Origin: an uncultured Cellvibrio sp.
Lineage (GTDB): Bacteria > Pseudomonadota > Gammaproteobacteria > Pseudomonadales > Cellvibrionaceae
NCBI GenBank assembly: GCA_946480695.1
Contig: CAMLKG010000012.1
Coordinates: 1-64,000, forward strand
Length of the DNA stretch: 64,000 nucleotides
Direction of reading: 5' to 3'
In this document: piece after piece, positions 17,645 through 29,031 of the stretch
Layout: each line of letters begins with the position of its first letter
Numbering within the stretch: the stretch's first letter is position 1
Translations under genes and position numbers: made by a program
Notes under the pieces: model-generated
Database searches by the model: none
Told to the model about the DNA's origin: nothing
What the model saw: the letters and a program-made list of their open reading frames with translations, nothing else

Positions 17645-17998
17645 TCAGGAAGCGCTTGGAGGACGCCAAATACTGGCGGGATTCAATGCTGTGGGGTGAA
17701 ATAAAGGCGGCTTGGGTGCTAGGGAAAGGTCCGCAAGCGATGTAAAAAAGGCGGTTGCAGGCAGATAAACCTGACATGGCGTTTTACATGGATGGCAAGT
17801 TTTAGCCGTTTTGCAGGTGTTTGTACTACTTGTGTCATGGTCATCCGGGCAGCAGGGCATGGCTTCATTGCTATCGGTATCATCAACCATTGTCATTTCC
17901 ATCGGGCAGGGCGATGCAGACAGCAGCGCTTCTGCCGCCACTTGCAGGGGCATCAGGATACTGAGTAGTAGTACAGTGAATAGCGTGTATTTGGCCAT
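17645..17998 (-). CDS. Small secreted Cys/Met/His-rich protein, probable metal-binding
   Basis: 117 residues from ATG 17998, chosen because it begins a clear signal peptide (MAKYTLFTVLLLSILMPLQ, cleavage after VAAEA); longer in-frame starts add no recognisable sequence. The mature part has clustered ligands: CPMEMTMVDD, PCCPDDHD, then CKTAKTCHPCKTPC (eight cysteines overall), and a C-terminal PATAFFTSLADLSLAP segment. It is the first gene upstream of the CusB/CusA pair (93-bp gap). Similar short cysteine-rich proteins accompany Cus/Czc operons, but I cannot name a family. Role as a periplasmic copper-binding protein is inferred. Confidence 0.65.
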   Translation of the reverse strand: MAKYTLFTVLLLSILMPLQVAAEALLSASPCPMEMTMVDDTDSNEAMPCCPDDHDTSSTNTCKTAKTCHPCKTPCQVYLPATAFFTSLADLSLAPKPPLFHPTALNPASIWRPPSAS

Positions 17999-18328
17999 GT
18001 CCGTGTTACGTGAACCTGAAATATCCACCAAGCAAGATGATTTGATTGTCGTACCGGATGTCCGCAAGCGCAAGGTATTTGCGATCACCGATGCGGAACT
18101 GAAATTCATAACAGAACAAATCCCGGGTGTGGGCAGCTTCGCAAGGGTTCTTTTTAAACGCTCTTCAATTGGATAGTCAACACCTGCCTCGTTAAACAAC
18201 CCGTTTATAAAAAAGTTGCGCCGTTTAATTTCGGTGGCCCATCGCTTGAATTACCCCCGCCCTATCCCGTAGGCTTGGCAGCTATTTATTTGCCTGGCCC
18301 TGTGCTCGGATAACCAAGGATCCATGAA
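17999..18328. other. 330-bp divergent intergenic region
   Basis: It separates the Cus-like operon from purU. No gene, repeat or clear promoter is visible; long open frames on either strand lack family resemblance and ribosome-binding sites. Divergent promoters are expected. Confidence 0.4.
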
Positions 18329-19189
18329 ATGTCTGCTGTAAAAGAAATTGTTTTAACCTTTAGCTGCCAGGATTCCAAAGGCCTGGTTGCTGCGGTTGCT
18401 ACTTTATTTGCAACCTTGGGATTCAATATTAAAGAATCTTCCCAATTTGAAGATGTGCAAAGCAATCGCTTTTTTATGCGCACGGTTTTTGAGTGTCCGA
18501 CGGGGTACAACCTGGGGCAGATTCGTTCGTTGTTCAAACCCCTGGGCGAGCAGTTCCAGATGGATTGGAATATTTTTGACAGCGCAGTGAAACCGCGTGT
18601 ATTGATTGCGGTTTCCCAATGGGGCCATTGTTTGAATGCGTTATTAAATAGTTGGAAAAACGGTTCCCTGCCGATTGAAATTGTGGGTGTGGTTTCCAAC
18701 CACCATGTGATGCGCGATTTAACCGAGTGGTATCAATTGCCCTTCCATTACTTACCGATCACCGCTGAAACCAAGCCGCAGCAGGAGATGCAGTTGTGGC
18801 AATTGATGCAGGATTTGCAGGCGGATTTTTTAGTGCTCGCGCGATATATGCAAATCCTTTCCGATGATTTGTGCAGCAAACTAAATGGCCGCGCAATCAA
18901 TATCCACCATTCATTTTTACCGGGATTCAAAGGCGCAAAGCCCTATCACCAGGCGTTTGACCGCGGCGTAAAACTGATTGGCGCAACCGCACATTTTGTG
19001 ACGGCAGACCTGGATGAGGGGCCAATCATTGAGCAATCCGTAGAACGTGTTTCCCACGTGAATTCGCCCGATGAGATGGCTGAAATCGGACGCGATATTG
19101 AAGCCGTCGTATTGAACCGCGCGGTGCGCTGGCATGCGGAGCACCGCGTGTTGCTGAACGGTACTAAAACAGTCGTGTTTTCCCGCTAG
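18329..19189 (+). CDS. purU: Formyltetrahydrofolate deformylase PurU
   Basis: 286 residues. The N-terminal ACT domain (about 1-80, LTFSCQDSKGLVAAVATLF) is followed by the formyltransferase-fold hydrolase domain. Catalytic residues are in INIHHSFLPGFKGAKPYHQA (Asn, His, His) and TADLDEGPIIEQ (Asp). It hydrolyses 10-formyl-THF to THF and formate, balancing one-carbon pools for methionine and purine synthesis. The length equals that of E. coli PurU. Two methionine synthase genes lie elsewhere in the window. Confidence 0.95.
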   Translation: MSAVKEIVLTFSCQDSKGLVAAVATLFATLGFNIKESSQFEDVQSNRFFMRTVFECPTGYNLGQIRSLFKPLGEQFQMDWNIFDSAVKPRVLIAVSQWGHCLNALLNSWKNGSLPIEIVGVVSNHHVMRDLTEWYQLPFHYLPITAETKPQQEMQLWQLMQDLQADFLVLARYMQILSDDLCSKLNGRAINIHHSFLPGFKGAKPYHQAFDRGVKLIGATAHFVTADLDEGPIIEQSVERVSHVNSPDEMAEIGRDIEAVVLNRAVRWHAEHRVLLNGTKTVVFSR

Positions 19190-19199
19190 CCATTGCATT

Positions 19200-19223
19200 A
19201 CTGCTCTTGGGTCCAGGGGCAGT
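19200..19223. terminator. Hairpin between convergent purU and MFS genes
   Basis: ACTGCTCTTGG and CCAGGGGCAGT pair over 11 positions with two G-U wobbles and a minimal GT loop. It has no long T tract, so it may act weakly on either strand. Confidence 0.4.
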
Positions 19224-19245
19224 AGTCTCTCCTGAATTTCAAATT

Positions 19246-20415
19246 TTATTCCGGTCGGGTCACTTTATTGGCGCAGGCCGCAAGCATTAATAATCCTGCC
19301 GCGACCATTAATAATGAAATTGAAAGGCTGCTGAACTCGGCAACAAATCCAATCAGGGCCGGTCCGGCTAATAAACCTGCATAACCCATACTGACGACGG
19401 CGGAAATTGCCAAACCCATGGGCATGGATTTTTGATTGCCCGCCGCCGTGAAAAGTACCGGCACTATATTGGATGCGCCCAGTCCGATCAGGGTGAACCC
19501 CAGGTAAGCGGCAATGGTTGAATGCACTGTAACCACAATGGCAAAGCCGAGTGCGGCGCAGCCGCCGCCCCACAACAAAATACGTTTGCCGCCCAGGCGT
19601 TGCACTATGCGGTCACCGGTCAGGCGGGCGACAGTCATGGCTACGGAGAAACAGGCAAAGCCAAGTCCGGCCTGGACAGGGTCAACACCGCGCACCTGGG
19701 TAAGGAATACCGCGCTCCAATCCAGCACCGATCCTTCGGCCAGGAACGCGATAAAACAGAGTGAGCCCAGCAATAACACCTTGCCGCGCGGCAGTACAAA
19801 AAAGGGTTCGCGTTTGCCTCCGGGGTTGTTGCCATAGGGAAGTAGCCTGGGCACGGTGTAGACCAGCATCACCAGCAACGCGCCGGTAAGGATCAACAGG
19901 GATTGGAAGGGTGTGAGGTCTAACCACAGTAAACCGCTGATGATGACTGCCCCGAAAATGCCTCCCAAACTATAGAAACCGTGGAAGCCGGACATCATGC
20001 TGCGCCCACTGGCTTGCTCCACGATAACCGCCTGCATATTCATGGCGACGTCAGTGGCGCCCAGCGCCATGCCAAATATCAATAAGGTCAGCGCCAGGCC
20101 GGGAATTGTCGAGGCAACCCCGAGGAAAACCAGGCTGGTGCACATCAACAACAAGCTCAAGGCGAGGAAACGGCGACAACCAAAGCGGTTGACCAATGGA
20201 CCGGTTAACGGCATGGCAACCAGCGAGCCACCCCCAAGGCATAGCAATAGCGCACCCAGGGTGGCTTCGTTTACTCCCAGGCGGTCCTGTGCAAAAGGTA
20301 CCAGGGGTGCCCACGCGGACATCGCAAGGCCGGTAATAAGGAAGGCGAGGCGGGTGGAAATTTGCTCGGTAACACCGGGCTGGCGGTGGGTAAGGCTGGA
20401 TAAATCGGCAGACAT
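19246..20415 (-). CDS. MFS transporter
   Basis: 389 residues with about 12 hydrophobic helices in two halves joined by a polar loop (YGNNPGGKREPFF, about 205-220). The motif PLTGPLVNRFGCRRFLAL between helices 2 and 3 is the MFS signature A, repeated in the second half as LTGDRIVQRLGGKRILL. The overall look is of the YbjJ/FucP-like efflux or sugar group; substrate cannot be told. Stands alone between purU (convergent) and the MCE operon (same strand, 138-bp gap). Confidence 0.88.
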   Translation of the reverse strand: MSADLSSLTHRQPGVTEQISTRLAFLITGLAMSAWAPLVPFAQDRLGVNEATLGALLLCLGGGSLVAMPLTGPLVNRFGCRRFLALSLLLMCTSLVFLGVASTIPGLALTLLIFGMALGATDVAMNMQAVIVEQASGRSMMSGFHGFYSLGGIFGAVIISGLLWLDLTPFQSLLILTGALLVMLVYTVPRLLPYGNNPGGKREPFFVLPRGKVLLLGSLCFIAFLAEGSVLDWSAVFLTQVRGVDPVQAGLGFACFSVAMTVARLTGDRIVQRLGGKRILLWGGGCAALGFAIVVTVHSTIAAYLGFTLIGLGASNIVPVLFTAAGNQKSMPMGLAISAVVSMGYAGLLAGPALIGFVAEFSSLSISLLMVAAGLLMLAACANKVTRPE

Positions 20416-20553
20416 AAAAACTCGTTAGGTAAACACACCAAAATGGGATTGAACGCAGGAAACAGGTTCGAACTATATCAATCGTGTGTTTTGAGGTGAT
20501 AGTGAGGATTTGTAAACCCCAGCCATCACCAAATTGTTTTATCGAAAAACAAA

Positions 20554-21138
20554 TTATCGATCCTCATTGGGTAGCGGTGGTGGATTGATTGCGATGGCGG
20601 CTTGTTGTAATAACTCACTAAACGTGTGTGCGATTGCAGCGGAATTTGCGCTGGAATCCTGCCGCAATTTAATTCGTTGGTTATGGATGACAGCTTTGGT
20701 ACGCAAGTCTATCCAGTCGATAGTGGCTTCGAGCACGGCGTGGTCGGCGAAGGCATCCAATCGTTGAATATCAATTTTGAGTGAGTATTGCGGGCGTTGG
20801 TTATTAAGCCAGGGGAATTGCATAACCCGCCAGTGAGGGTGCTTCGCTTGTAATTGCAGGGTCAATACGCGGGTAATGCCGCGTTCCAGTGGTTCTGCCC
20901 AATAGTGGTTTTCCATCATGAACAATTGCTGCGGGGTTTTCCAATAACTGATTTTATTGTGTTGCAAGTATTCCGGAAGACTCACAGGCCCTACACCAAT
21001 CACGTGGTTTACGAGAGTCAATTCGGTAACCCTGGCATCTGATGCGGTTGCACTTAACGCAAAATATTCCTTGCGTGGTGAATGCTGGCACGCGCTGCTG
21101 GCCAGCACGAGAAGGATCAACAGGATTTTTTTTACCAT
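20554..21138 (-). CDS. ABC-type transport auxiliary lipoprotein (PqiC/MlaX-like)
   Basis: 194 residues. It starts with a lipoprotein signal (KKILLILLVLASSAC, lipobox SSAC, Cys18) followed by SPRKEYFALSAT. VNHVIGVGPVSLPEYLQHNKI is the typical PqiC-family opening. The gene begins one base after the MCE-domain gene ends. Expected role: outer-membrane-anchored partner of the MCE ring in lipid trafficking. Confidence 0.88.
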   Translation of the reverse strand: MVKKILLILLVLASSACQHSPRKEYFALSATASDARVTELTLVNHVIGVGPVSLPEYLQHNKISYWKTPQQLFMMENHYWAEPLERGITRVLTLQLQAKHPHWRVMQFPWLNNQRPQYSLKIDIQRLDAFADHAVLEATIDWIDLRTKAVIHNQRIKLRQDSSANSAAIAHTFSELLQQAAIAINPPPLPNEDR

Positions 21139-22113
21139 TTAATTTTCCTCATCCAGCGATTGCTTGCCACGCAGCAGGGATTCAGGTTGCTGCTCCAGGG
21201 TATCGCTTAAATTACGCAAGGCATTGGCAGAACGGCTTACGTCTTTCAAGGTACGGTTGAGCTGGTAGATAAGCGGCGAATCCTCCGCGAAAGTGCTGTC
21301 CATGGTATGCGCGGTATTTCTAAATTGATCCAGGCTTTGTTGCAATTGGGTAAGCGTTGCGTTCAGGTTGTTTGCAATGGCCGGTGCCTGCTGGTTTAAC
21401 GATTTCAACAGCACGGTTAATTCGGCCGTTGTTTTAGTTAATTGCTGGCTGATGTTATTAACATCGGTACGTAAGCCCGTAGCGGTTGTTTCGATAGAAT
21501 CAGCAGCATTTTTTACGCTGCCCAGGGTTTGCTCAAGGGTGCCGCTGGCAACCAGTTTGGATACGTCCGACGTCAGGCGGTCCAGGTTATCGATGACGCC
21601 TTTGATGTTCAGCTCCTGCAAATTCTTGGATATTTCTTCAAATTCCGTACCCTTGGTAGGCAGTTCCAGCAGGTTGTTTTGGAACGCGTAAATCTGGGCG
21701 GGTGAATCCGGGAAAAAATCCAGTTCTACATACAACAGGCCGGTAAGGAAACTCTGGTATTTCAGTTGCGCCCTAAGCCCATCGGCAATGGCGTCCTCAA
21801 AAAAAGCGCGATCCACATTAGTGCCTTTGCGGTTGATTCGTTGTAATGCCAATTCGGCGGTAACAGCTGTGAGGACATTTTTATCATCGCTTTGGAAATT
21901 AATTTGGATGTCGGTGACCTCGCCCAACACGACACCTTTTAATTTTATCGGCGCCCCCAACTGCAAGCCCTGCACTGATCCTTCAAAGTACATAATTATT
22001 TTTTCCTTGTGCGAAAAGAGCTGGCCGCCGGAGAAAAAAATCAGTGCGACAAATACCAAAACAATTGCACCGACAATAAAGGCGCCTATAGCAACGGATT
22101 TCGGTTTGCTCAT
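21139..22113 (-). CDS. MCE/MlaD-domain substrate-binding protein
   Basis: 324 residues. A single N-terminal membrane helix (AIGAFIVGAIVLVFVALIFF) is followed by an MCE domain (about 40-120) with YFEGSVQGLQLGAPIKLKGVVLGEV. A long helical region of about 150 residues with coiled-coil character ends the protein. MCE proteins form hexameric rings that shuttle phospholipids between membranes. AAGGAG lies 5 nt before ATG. Same operon as the permease, ATPase and lipoprotein. Confidence 0.92.
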   Translation of the reverse strand: MSKPKSVAIGAFIVGAIVLVFVALIFFSGGQLFSHKEKIIMYFEGSVQGLQLGAPIKLKGVVLGEVTDIQINFQSDDKNVLTAVTAELALQRINRKGTNVDRAFFEDAIADGLRAQLKYQSFLTGLLYVELDFFPDSPAQIYAFQNNLLELPTKGTEFEEISKNLQELNIKGVIDNLDRLTSDVSKLVASGTLEQTLGSVKNAADSIETTATGLRTDVNNISQQLTKTTAELTVLLKSLNQQAPAIANNLNATLTQLQQSLDQFRNTAHTMDSTFAEDSPLIYQLNRTLKDVSRSANALRNLSDTLEQQPESLLRGKQSLDEEN

Positions 22114-22150
22114 AAAACTCCTTAACGGGCTTGGCCCTGTATAGGTCCGG

Positions 22151-22909
22151 TTACACCGCAGTGCCGGAGCGACTTAAAAATTGCCGCACCTTTTCCTCTT
22201 GGCTATGCTCCAGTAAATATTTGGGGTCCCCGGCATCCAGCATGGTTTTGGCTTGTGCATCCAGGAATACACAACGCGTCCCTATGGTTAGAATACTGGG
22301 TAATTCATGGGACACTATAATTACCGTCGAATTCAATGCCTTGCAGATTTGCACGATCAACTGGTCCAGCCGCAAGGAACTGATCGGGTCCAGGCCGGCG
22401 GAGGGCTCGTCAAAAAATAATAGTTGCGGGTCCAATGCAATTGCGCGTGCGAGTCCGGCGCGTTTATGCATCCCCCCGCTGATTTCCGCTGGATAAAAAT
22501 TTTCATATCCCGCCAAACCAACCAGCGCCAATTTATAGGCAACGGTTTCGGCGATCTGGCCTTCGGATAAATCGGTATACAATTGCATGGGCAGTGCGAC
22601 ATTTTCAGCGAGGGTCATGCTGGAGAAGAGTGCGCCCGATTGATAGGTAATTCCCCAGCGTTGCAATAATTGCAACCGGGTTTCCTCATCGGAATCATAA
22701 AAATTAACACCTTCGTAAAGTACTTCGCCCTTACTGGGAGCGAGTAAACCAATCATGTGTTTTAACAACGTGGTTTTGCCGCAACCGCTACCACCGATAA
22801 TAAAAAATATATCGTTCTTGCGCACATCGAAATTCAAATCATGCTGGACCACACGCTCGCCATAGCCGATGCTCAGGTTGCGAACGCTGATAAATGCGGT
22901 GGAATCCAT
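22151..22909 (-). CDS. ABC transporter ATPase, MlaF-like
   Basis: 252 residues from ATG 22909, chosen because GGGAG lies 8 nt upstream; an in-frame TTG at 22930 has no such site. Walker A GGSGCGKTTLLKH, Q-loop GITYQSGALFSSMT, signature SGGMHKRAGLARAIA (the MlaF-type variant), Walker B LLFFDEPSAGLDP, and switch histidine in IIVSHEL are all intact. It powers the MCE system together with the permease. Confidence 0.93.
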   Translation of the reverse strand: MDSTAFISVRNLSIGYGERVVQHDLNFDVRKNDIFFIIGGSGCGKTTLLKHMIGLLAPSKGEVLYEGVNFYDSDEETRLQLLQRWGITYQSGALFSSMTLAENVALPMQLYTDLSEGQIAETVAYKLALVGLAGYENFYPAEISGGMHKRAGLARAIALDPQLLFFDEPSAGLDPISSLRLDQLIVQICKALNSTVIIVSHELPSILTIGTRCVFLDAQAKTMLDAGDPKYLLEHSQEEKVRQFLSRSGTAV

Positions 22910-22980
22910 TAATAACTCCCTATTGGGCAATCACGCATATTGCAATGGTTAATGGTGGCGGCGGCTGCCACTGTAAAAAT

Positions 22981-24096
22981 TCAAATTCCCAATTTGTCGT
23001 AAAGGATATTAAAGGCGGCATCCGCCACCACCAGGTAAACGATAGCGCGCACTACGGCGTTGGTGGCGGCCATCCCTACTGCGTCGGAATTGCGGCCGCA
23101 ATAGATACCCGCCTGGCACCCCGCAAGGGCAATTAATATTCCAAAAAAAATACTTTTAATTAAGCCGGTAGTGATGTCCATCCAGTCTACCGCTCCCTGG
23201 GTTTGCAAAATGTATTGCAAAAAATTCACATCCATACCCGCGGCTACTACCGCGCCGCCGATGATGCCCAGTGCGTCGGCATAAATACATAACAGCGGCA
23301 TCACCATGACCAACGCAATCAAGCGCGGCAGCACCAGGAATTCCATGGTGGGGATGCCCATGGTTTTAAGCGCATCAATTTCTTCATTCACCTGCATGGT
23401 GCCCAGTTGCGCAGCGTAAGCCGCGCCGGTACGCCCCGCCATAATAACCGCAGTCATTAGTGCACCCATTTCGCGCACCATACCTATGGCAACCAGGTCT
23501 GCCACGTAAACCTGCGCGCCCAATTGCCGCAATTGCACTGAACCGAGGTACGCCAGGATCATTCCGACCAATAATGCAATAAGCGTCACAATGGCCAATG
23601 CGCCGGGGCCGCACTGACCGAAAAAAAATAAAATATCCTGGCGGCGCGTCTTGGCGTTACCGCGCACCCAATTGCCCAATGCAATGCTGACTTCACCGAT
23701 AAATCCAAACGTGTTTTCTACGGTTTGCCCGGAACTGCGTAATTTTTTAACCAGGCTTTGCCATAAGTTTGCGTCGCTTGTTGTTGCCGGCGATTGATAA
23801 GGCGGGATGCTGGTGGCGAGGTTTAACAATTGCTGCAATGCGTCGGGCGTTTTTTCAAGGGAAAATACCATATCGTGTTGTTCACACCAGCGCGCTAATT
23901 GCAGCAGCGTGACCGCGAGGCTTGAATCCCAGTGTTCGAGTTCGTGCGTGTTGAGGATTATTCCACGACAGGATGAGGGTAGCGCAGCAATCAACTCCGC
24001 CGCCGGTGGTGTTTCTCCCAAATGCCAATTGCCCGCCAGGAATATTTCACAGCGGGAGTCGGAATGGCCAGCGTCTTGTTCGATCCGGTAGAGCAA
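22981..24096 (-). CDS. MlaE-family permease with N-terminal STAS-like domain
   Basis: 371 residues read from TTG 24096, with AGGA about 7 nt upstream and no ATG before residue 80. The first about 110 residues resemble a STAS domain (GIILNTHELEHWDSSLAVTLL), unusual in being fused to the permease rather than a separate MlaB. The rest is a MlaE permease with five hydrophobic helices and the loop MVREMGALMTAVIMAGRTGAAYA, plus QLGTMQVNEEIDALKTMG. First gene of a four-gene MCE operon. Confidence 0.9.
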   Translation of the reverse strand: MLYRIEQDAGHSDSRCEIFLAGNWHLGETPPAAELIAALPSSCRGIILNTHELEHWDSSLAVTLLQLARWCEQHDMVFSLEKTPDALQQLLNLATSIPPYQSPATTSDANLWQSLVKKLRSSGQTVENTFGFIGEVSIALGNWVRGNAKTRRQDILFFFGQCGPGALAIVTLIALLVGMILAYLGSVQLRQLGAQVYVADLVAIGMVREMGALMTAVIMAGRTGAAYAAQLGTMQVNEEIDALKTMGIPTMEFLVLPRLIALVMVMPLLCIYADALGIIGGAVVAAGMDVNFLQYILQTQGAVDWMDITTGLIKSIFFGILIALAGCQAGIYCGRNSDAVGMAATNAVVRAIVYLVVADAAFNILYDKLGI

Positions 24097-24280
24097 GGCG
24101 TATTCCTGTGCGAGGGAAATTATTTAGATCATAGACTCGCCAATATAAAAATAAAAACCTTTATCGAGCTTATCGGGCGCCGGTTATTAAATTCTGGCCT
24201 TGATCCATTAATAACACTGGTATGCTGAGCTGTATCAGATGACAATGGCAAACTTAAATAGTTTAGCGACGAATATTTTT

Positions 24281-24652
24281 ATGGCCCGATTATTATTCAA
24301 ACTTGCCCAGGTCCCTGCCGATGAAGCGCAGGACATCCGCAATTTGCTGGATGAACACCAGATCCGCTACTACGAAACCGACGCCGGTTTTTTCCGCGTG
24401 GGGCTGGATGCAATCTGGCTGTCCGATAATTCACAGGAAGAACAGGCGCGCGACTTGATCCGCAATTACCAGCGGGAGCGCACCGCGCAACAACGGGCGA
24501 CTTATGCGCAATTGGTGGAAGCGGGGCAGGTGCCTGGTATGTGGCAGCATTTCTGCGCGCAGCCGATACGTTTTTCATTGCTGGTTTGCGCGATTATTTT
24601 TGTGGCGGGTTTGACGCTCCTGCCGTTTTTAATGCTGTTAAAAAATGCGTGA
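24281..24652 (+). CDS. Small DUF6164-like membrane protein
   Basis: 123 residues from ATG 24281. MARLLFKLAQVPADEAQDIRN and YYETDAGFFRVGLDAIWL match the DUF6164 pattern as I recall it. A C-terminal hydrophobic helix (LLVCAIIFVAGLTLLPFLML) anchors it. In-frame ATGs at 24239 and 24245 exist, but the family normally begins at MA(R/K)LLF. Divergent from the MCE operon; function unknown. Confidence 0.65.
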   Translation: MARLLFKLAQVPADEAQDIRNLLDEHQIRYYETDAGFFRVGLDAIWLSDNSQEEQARDLIRNYQRERTAQQRATYAQLVEAGQVPGMWQHFCAQPIRFSLLVCAIIFVAGLTLLPFLMLLKNA

Positions 24653-24658
24653 AGGATG

Positions 24659-25507
24659 TCAGGCTTCTGCGATTGCACCTTTGCCAATGCCCTCATAGGC
24701 CTTAACGCGGATAAAGGTTTCGGGATTCTCAAGCCGGGTTTTGTGTGCAATGTGATAGGCAATAAATTCCACCGTGCTGTCTGTATCGATTAGATAGCAG
24801 CAGCGCCGGGGCAGGGTAATTTCAAAAGGACCCTGTTGGGCGTCGTAGGCAAAATGATAATAATTGACGCCATTTACTTGCGGTTTGTCGATGAGATCTT
24901 CGCGCGTGCCTATATAAATATCGTTCCATGCGTCGGCCCATTGCTGTTCCAGGAGCGGCGATTTTTTTCCATTGGCCCATATATCAATCCGCGAGCGATG
25001 GCCGTGGGCAATGCGCTGGCAATTGCCCAGGTGCTTTTTCAAACCGTGGCTGTAATGGTAATAGGCACCCTCGATAGCCTCGGAGGTAAAATCCAGCTCC
25101 AGGCGCACATTTGGCGGAAATAAAGGTTTGAGTTGATGGATACACCAGGCCGCGACGGTTTCCGGGGTAAGTACTTCGGCATCCACCAGGGCAATAGCGT
25201 CGCGCGGTGAACGGGTGCGAAGGAACTCGCCGCCGGCGCCGAATTTCCATTCAATAGTCAGGTAATCACCGTCGTCGGTAATATGGATGTTGGGCGAGCG
25301 AACCGGCACCGCCAATCGATGATCCAATTCGTTATCCAGCCATTTGCGGGTGAGCTTTTTTACCGTTCCGAAGTCACAGACCATACCTTGTTCATCCAGC
25401 TCACCTTGCAGGCGTACATTTGCCAGCCAGGTTTCCCCTAACAGGCCGCGCGCAGGGTCAAGGAAACTGAAATCGACGTTGGTGAGGTTATCGACAAACA
25501 ACAACAT
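24659..25507 (-). CDS. 6-carboxytetrahydropterin synthase-like protein (two-domain)
   Basis: 282 residues from ATG 25507 (MLLFVDNLTNVDFSFLDP); sequence upstream in the same frame is a repeat-derived stretch. Two T-fold domains in tandem are seen: the first has GMVCDFGTVKKLTRKWLDNELDHRL, with the Asp/His pattern of the QueD/PTPS family; the second has YYHYSHGLKKHLGNCQRIAHGHRS with zinc-type histidines. Standard QueD is about 120-140 residues, so this is a duplicated form. It may act in queuosine or another pterin pathway; no que genes are adjacent. Convergent with the DUF6164-like gene. Confidence 0.75.
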   Translation of the reverse strand: MLLFVDNLTNVDFSFLDPARGLLGETWLANVRLQGELDEQGMVCDFGTVKKLTRKWLDNELDHRLAVPVRSPNIHITDDGDYLTIEWKFGAGGEFLRTRSPRDAIALVDAEVLTPETVAAWCIHQLKPLFPPNVRLELDFTSEAIEGAYYHYSHGLKKHLGNCQRIAHGHRSRIDIWANGKKSPLLEQQWADAWNDIYIGTREDLIDKPQVNGVNYYHFAYDAQQGPFEITLPRRCCYLIDTDSTVEFIAYHIAHKTRLENPETFIRVKAYEGIGKGAIAEA

Positions 25508-25559
25508 AGCAAAACCATTTGGGAAATCGGAAGGGCGGCCATGATACCACTTGGCTTTC

Positions 25560-25654
25560 TGTTTGTTGGAGCCAAGTGTTTGCTGTTTGTTGGAACCAAC
25601 TGGTTGGGGCAAGGTTTTGTTGGCCGGACAGCGCCGGCGCCGGGGTTGGTCCGG
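25560..25654. repeat. Short direct repeats and GC-rich hairpin
   Basis: TGTTTGTTGGAGCCAA (25560-25575) and TGTTTGTTGGAACCAA (25584-25599) repeat at 24-bp spacing, each containing a TTGG(A)RCCAA near-palindrome. They are followed by CCGGAC (25624-25629) / GTCCGG (25649-25654), enclosing a GCGCCGGCGC palindrome. They lie between the divergent pterin gene and the YfiR operon and may be regulatory. Confidence 0.45.
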
Positions 25655-25735
25655 GCGAACCGGGCTTACCCCGCATTTGCCGGTTTTTTAGCTCATGGTT
25701 ATTGAATCTGGTCTATTCTCAGGTGATTCGGGAAT

Positions 25736-26313
25736 ATGGGAGAGTTGGAGTTGGTTGGGTGCGATGGAGTAAAGAGCAACTGGCGCCGCTGTTTGGTATC
25801 GGGCGTCGGGCTCATGTTTCTGGTGCAGAGTGCGACTGTATCGGCGCAGGCATCCGAGGCTGGCTTGCGCGTGGCATTTGTCTATAACTTCCTGAAATTT
25901 ATCGAATGGCCAAACCTGCCGGCGAATGAATTGTTCCTCTGCGCATTGGGTGCGCGGGGTACCACACGCCACTTCCTGGCACAAATTGATAACAAACGTA
26001 CCCAGACCCTAAACATCAAAGTCCTGTTCCTGGATGAGGCCAGCGGGATCGAGCAGGAACTCGGCAAATGCCATCTGGTGTACGTCCCCACCTCCGGTGC
26101 GGATATGCCCCTGCCCGCGGTAATCCCTGCCGGAATGCTGCTGGTGGTGGATGAGCCGGAACGGGAAGACGGACGGGTGGGGATTTCCCTGAATCGCACC
26201 CATGAGGACCGTATTGAATTCACCATCAATGACCCTGCGGTTAGGCACGCGGGGGTAAAGATCAGCAGCCAACTGCTCAAATTGGCCAAGAACAAACCGG
26301 GAGGTCCCAGCTA

Positions 26314-26314
<1 letters not shown>
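25736..26314 (+). CDS. YfiR-family (DUF4154) periplasmic protein
   Basis: 192 residues. A signal peptide ([21 protein letters not shown], shown to its cleavage region about residue 38) precedes the DUF4154 domain: [42 protein letters not shown] and [18 protein letters not shown]. The start is ATG 25736, with CGGGA 5 nt upstream; a downstream ATG at 25814 would shorten the signal. YfiR of Pseudomonas is a periplasmic repressor of a diguanylate cyclase. Here it is the first gene of an operon with a hybrid kinase and a GGDEF-EAL protein, overlapping the kinase by 1 nt. Confidence 0.9.

Positions 26315-29027
<2,713 letters not shown>

Positions 29028-29031
<4 letters not shown>

Noticed and set aside
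25560..25654. CRISPR-like array of 16-bp repeats
   Set aside because: Only two copies with an 8-bp gap, far too short for a CRISPR array.
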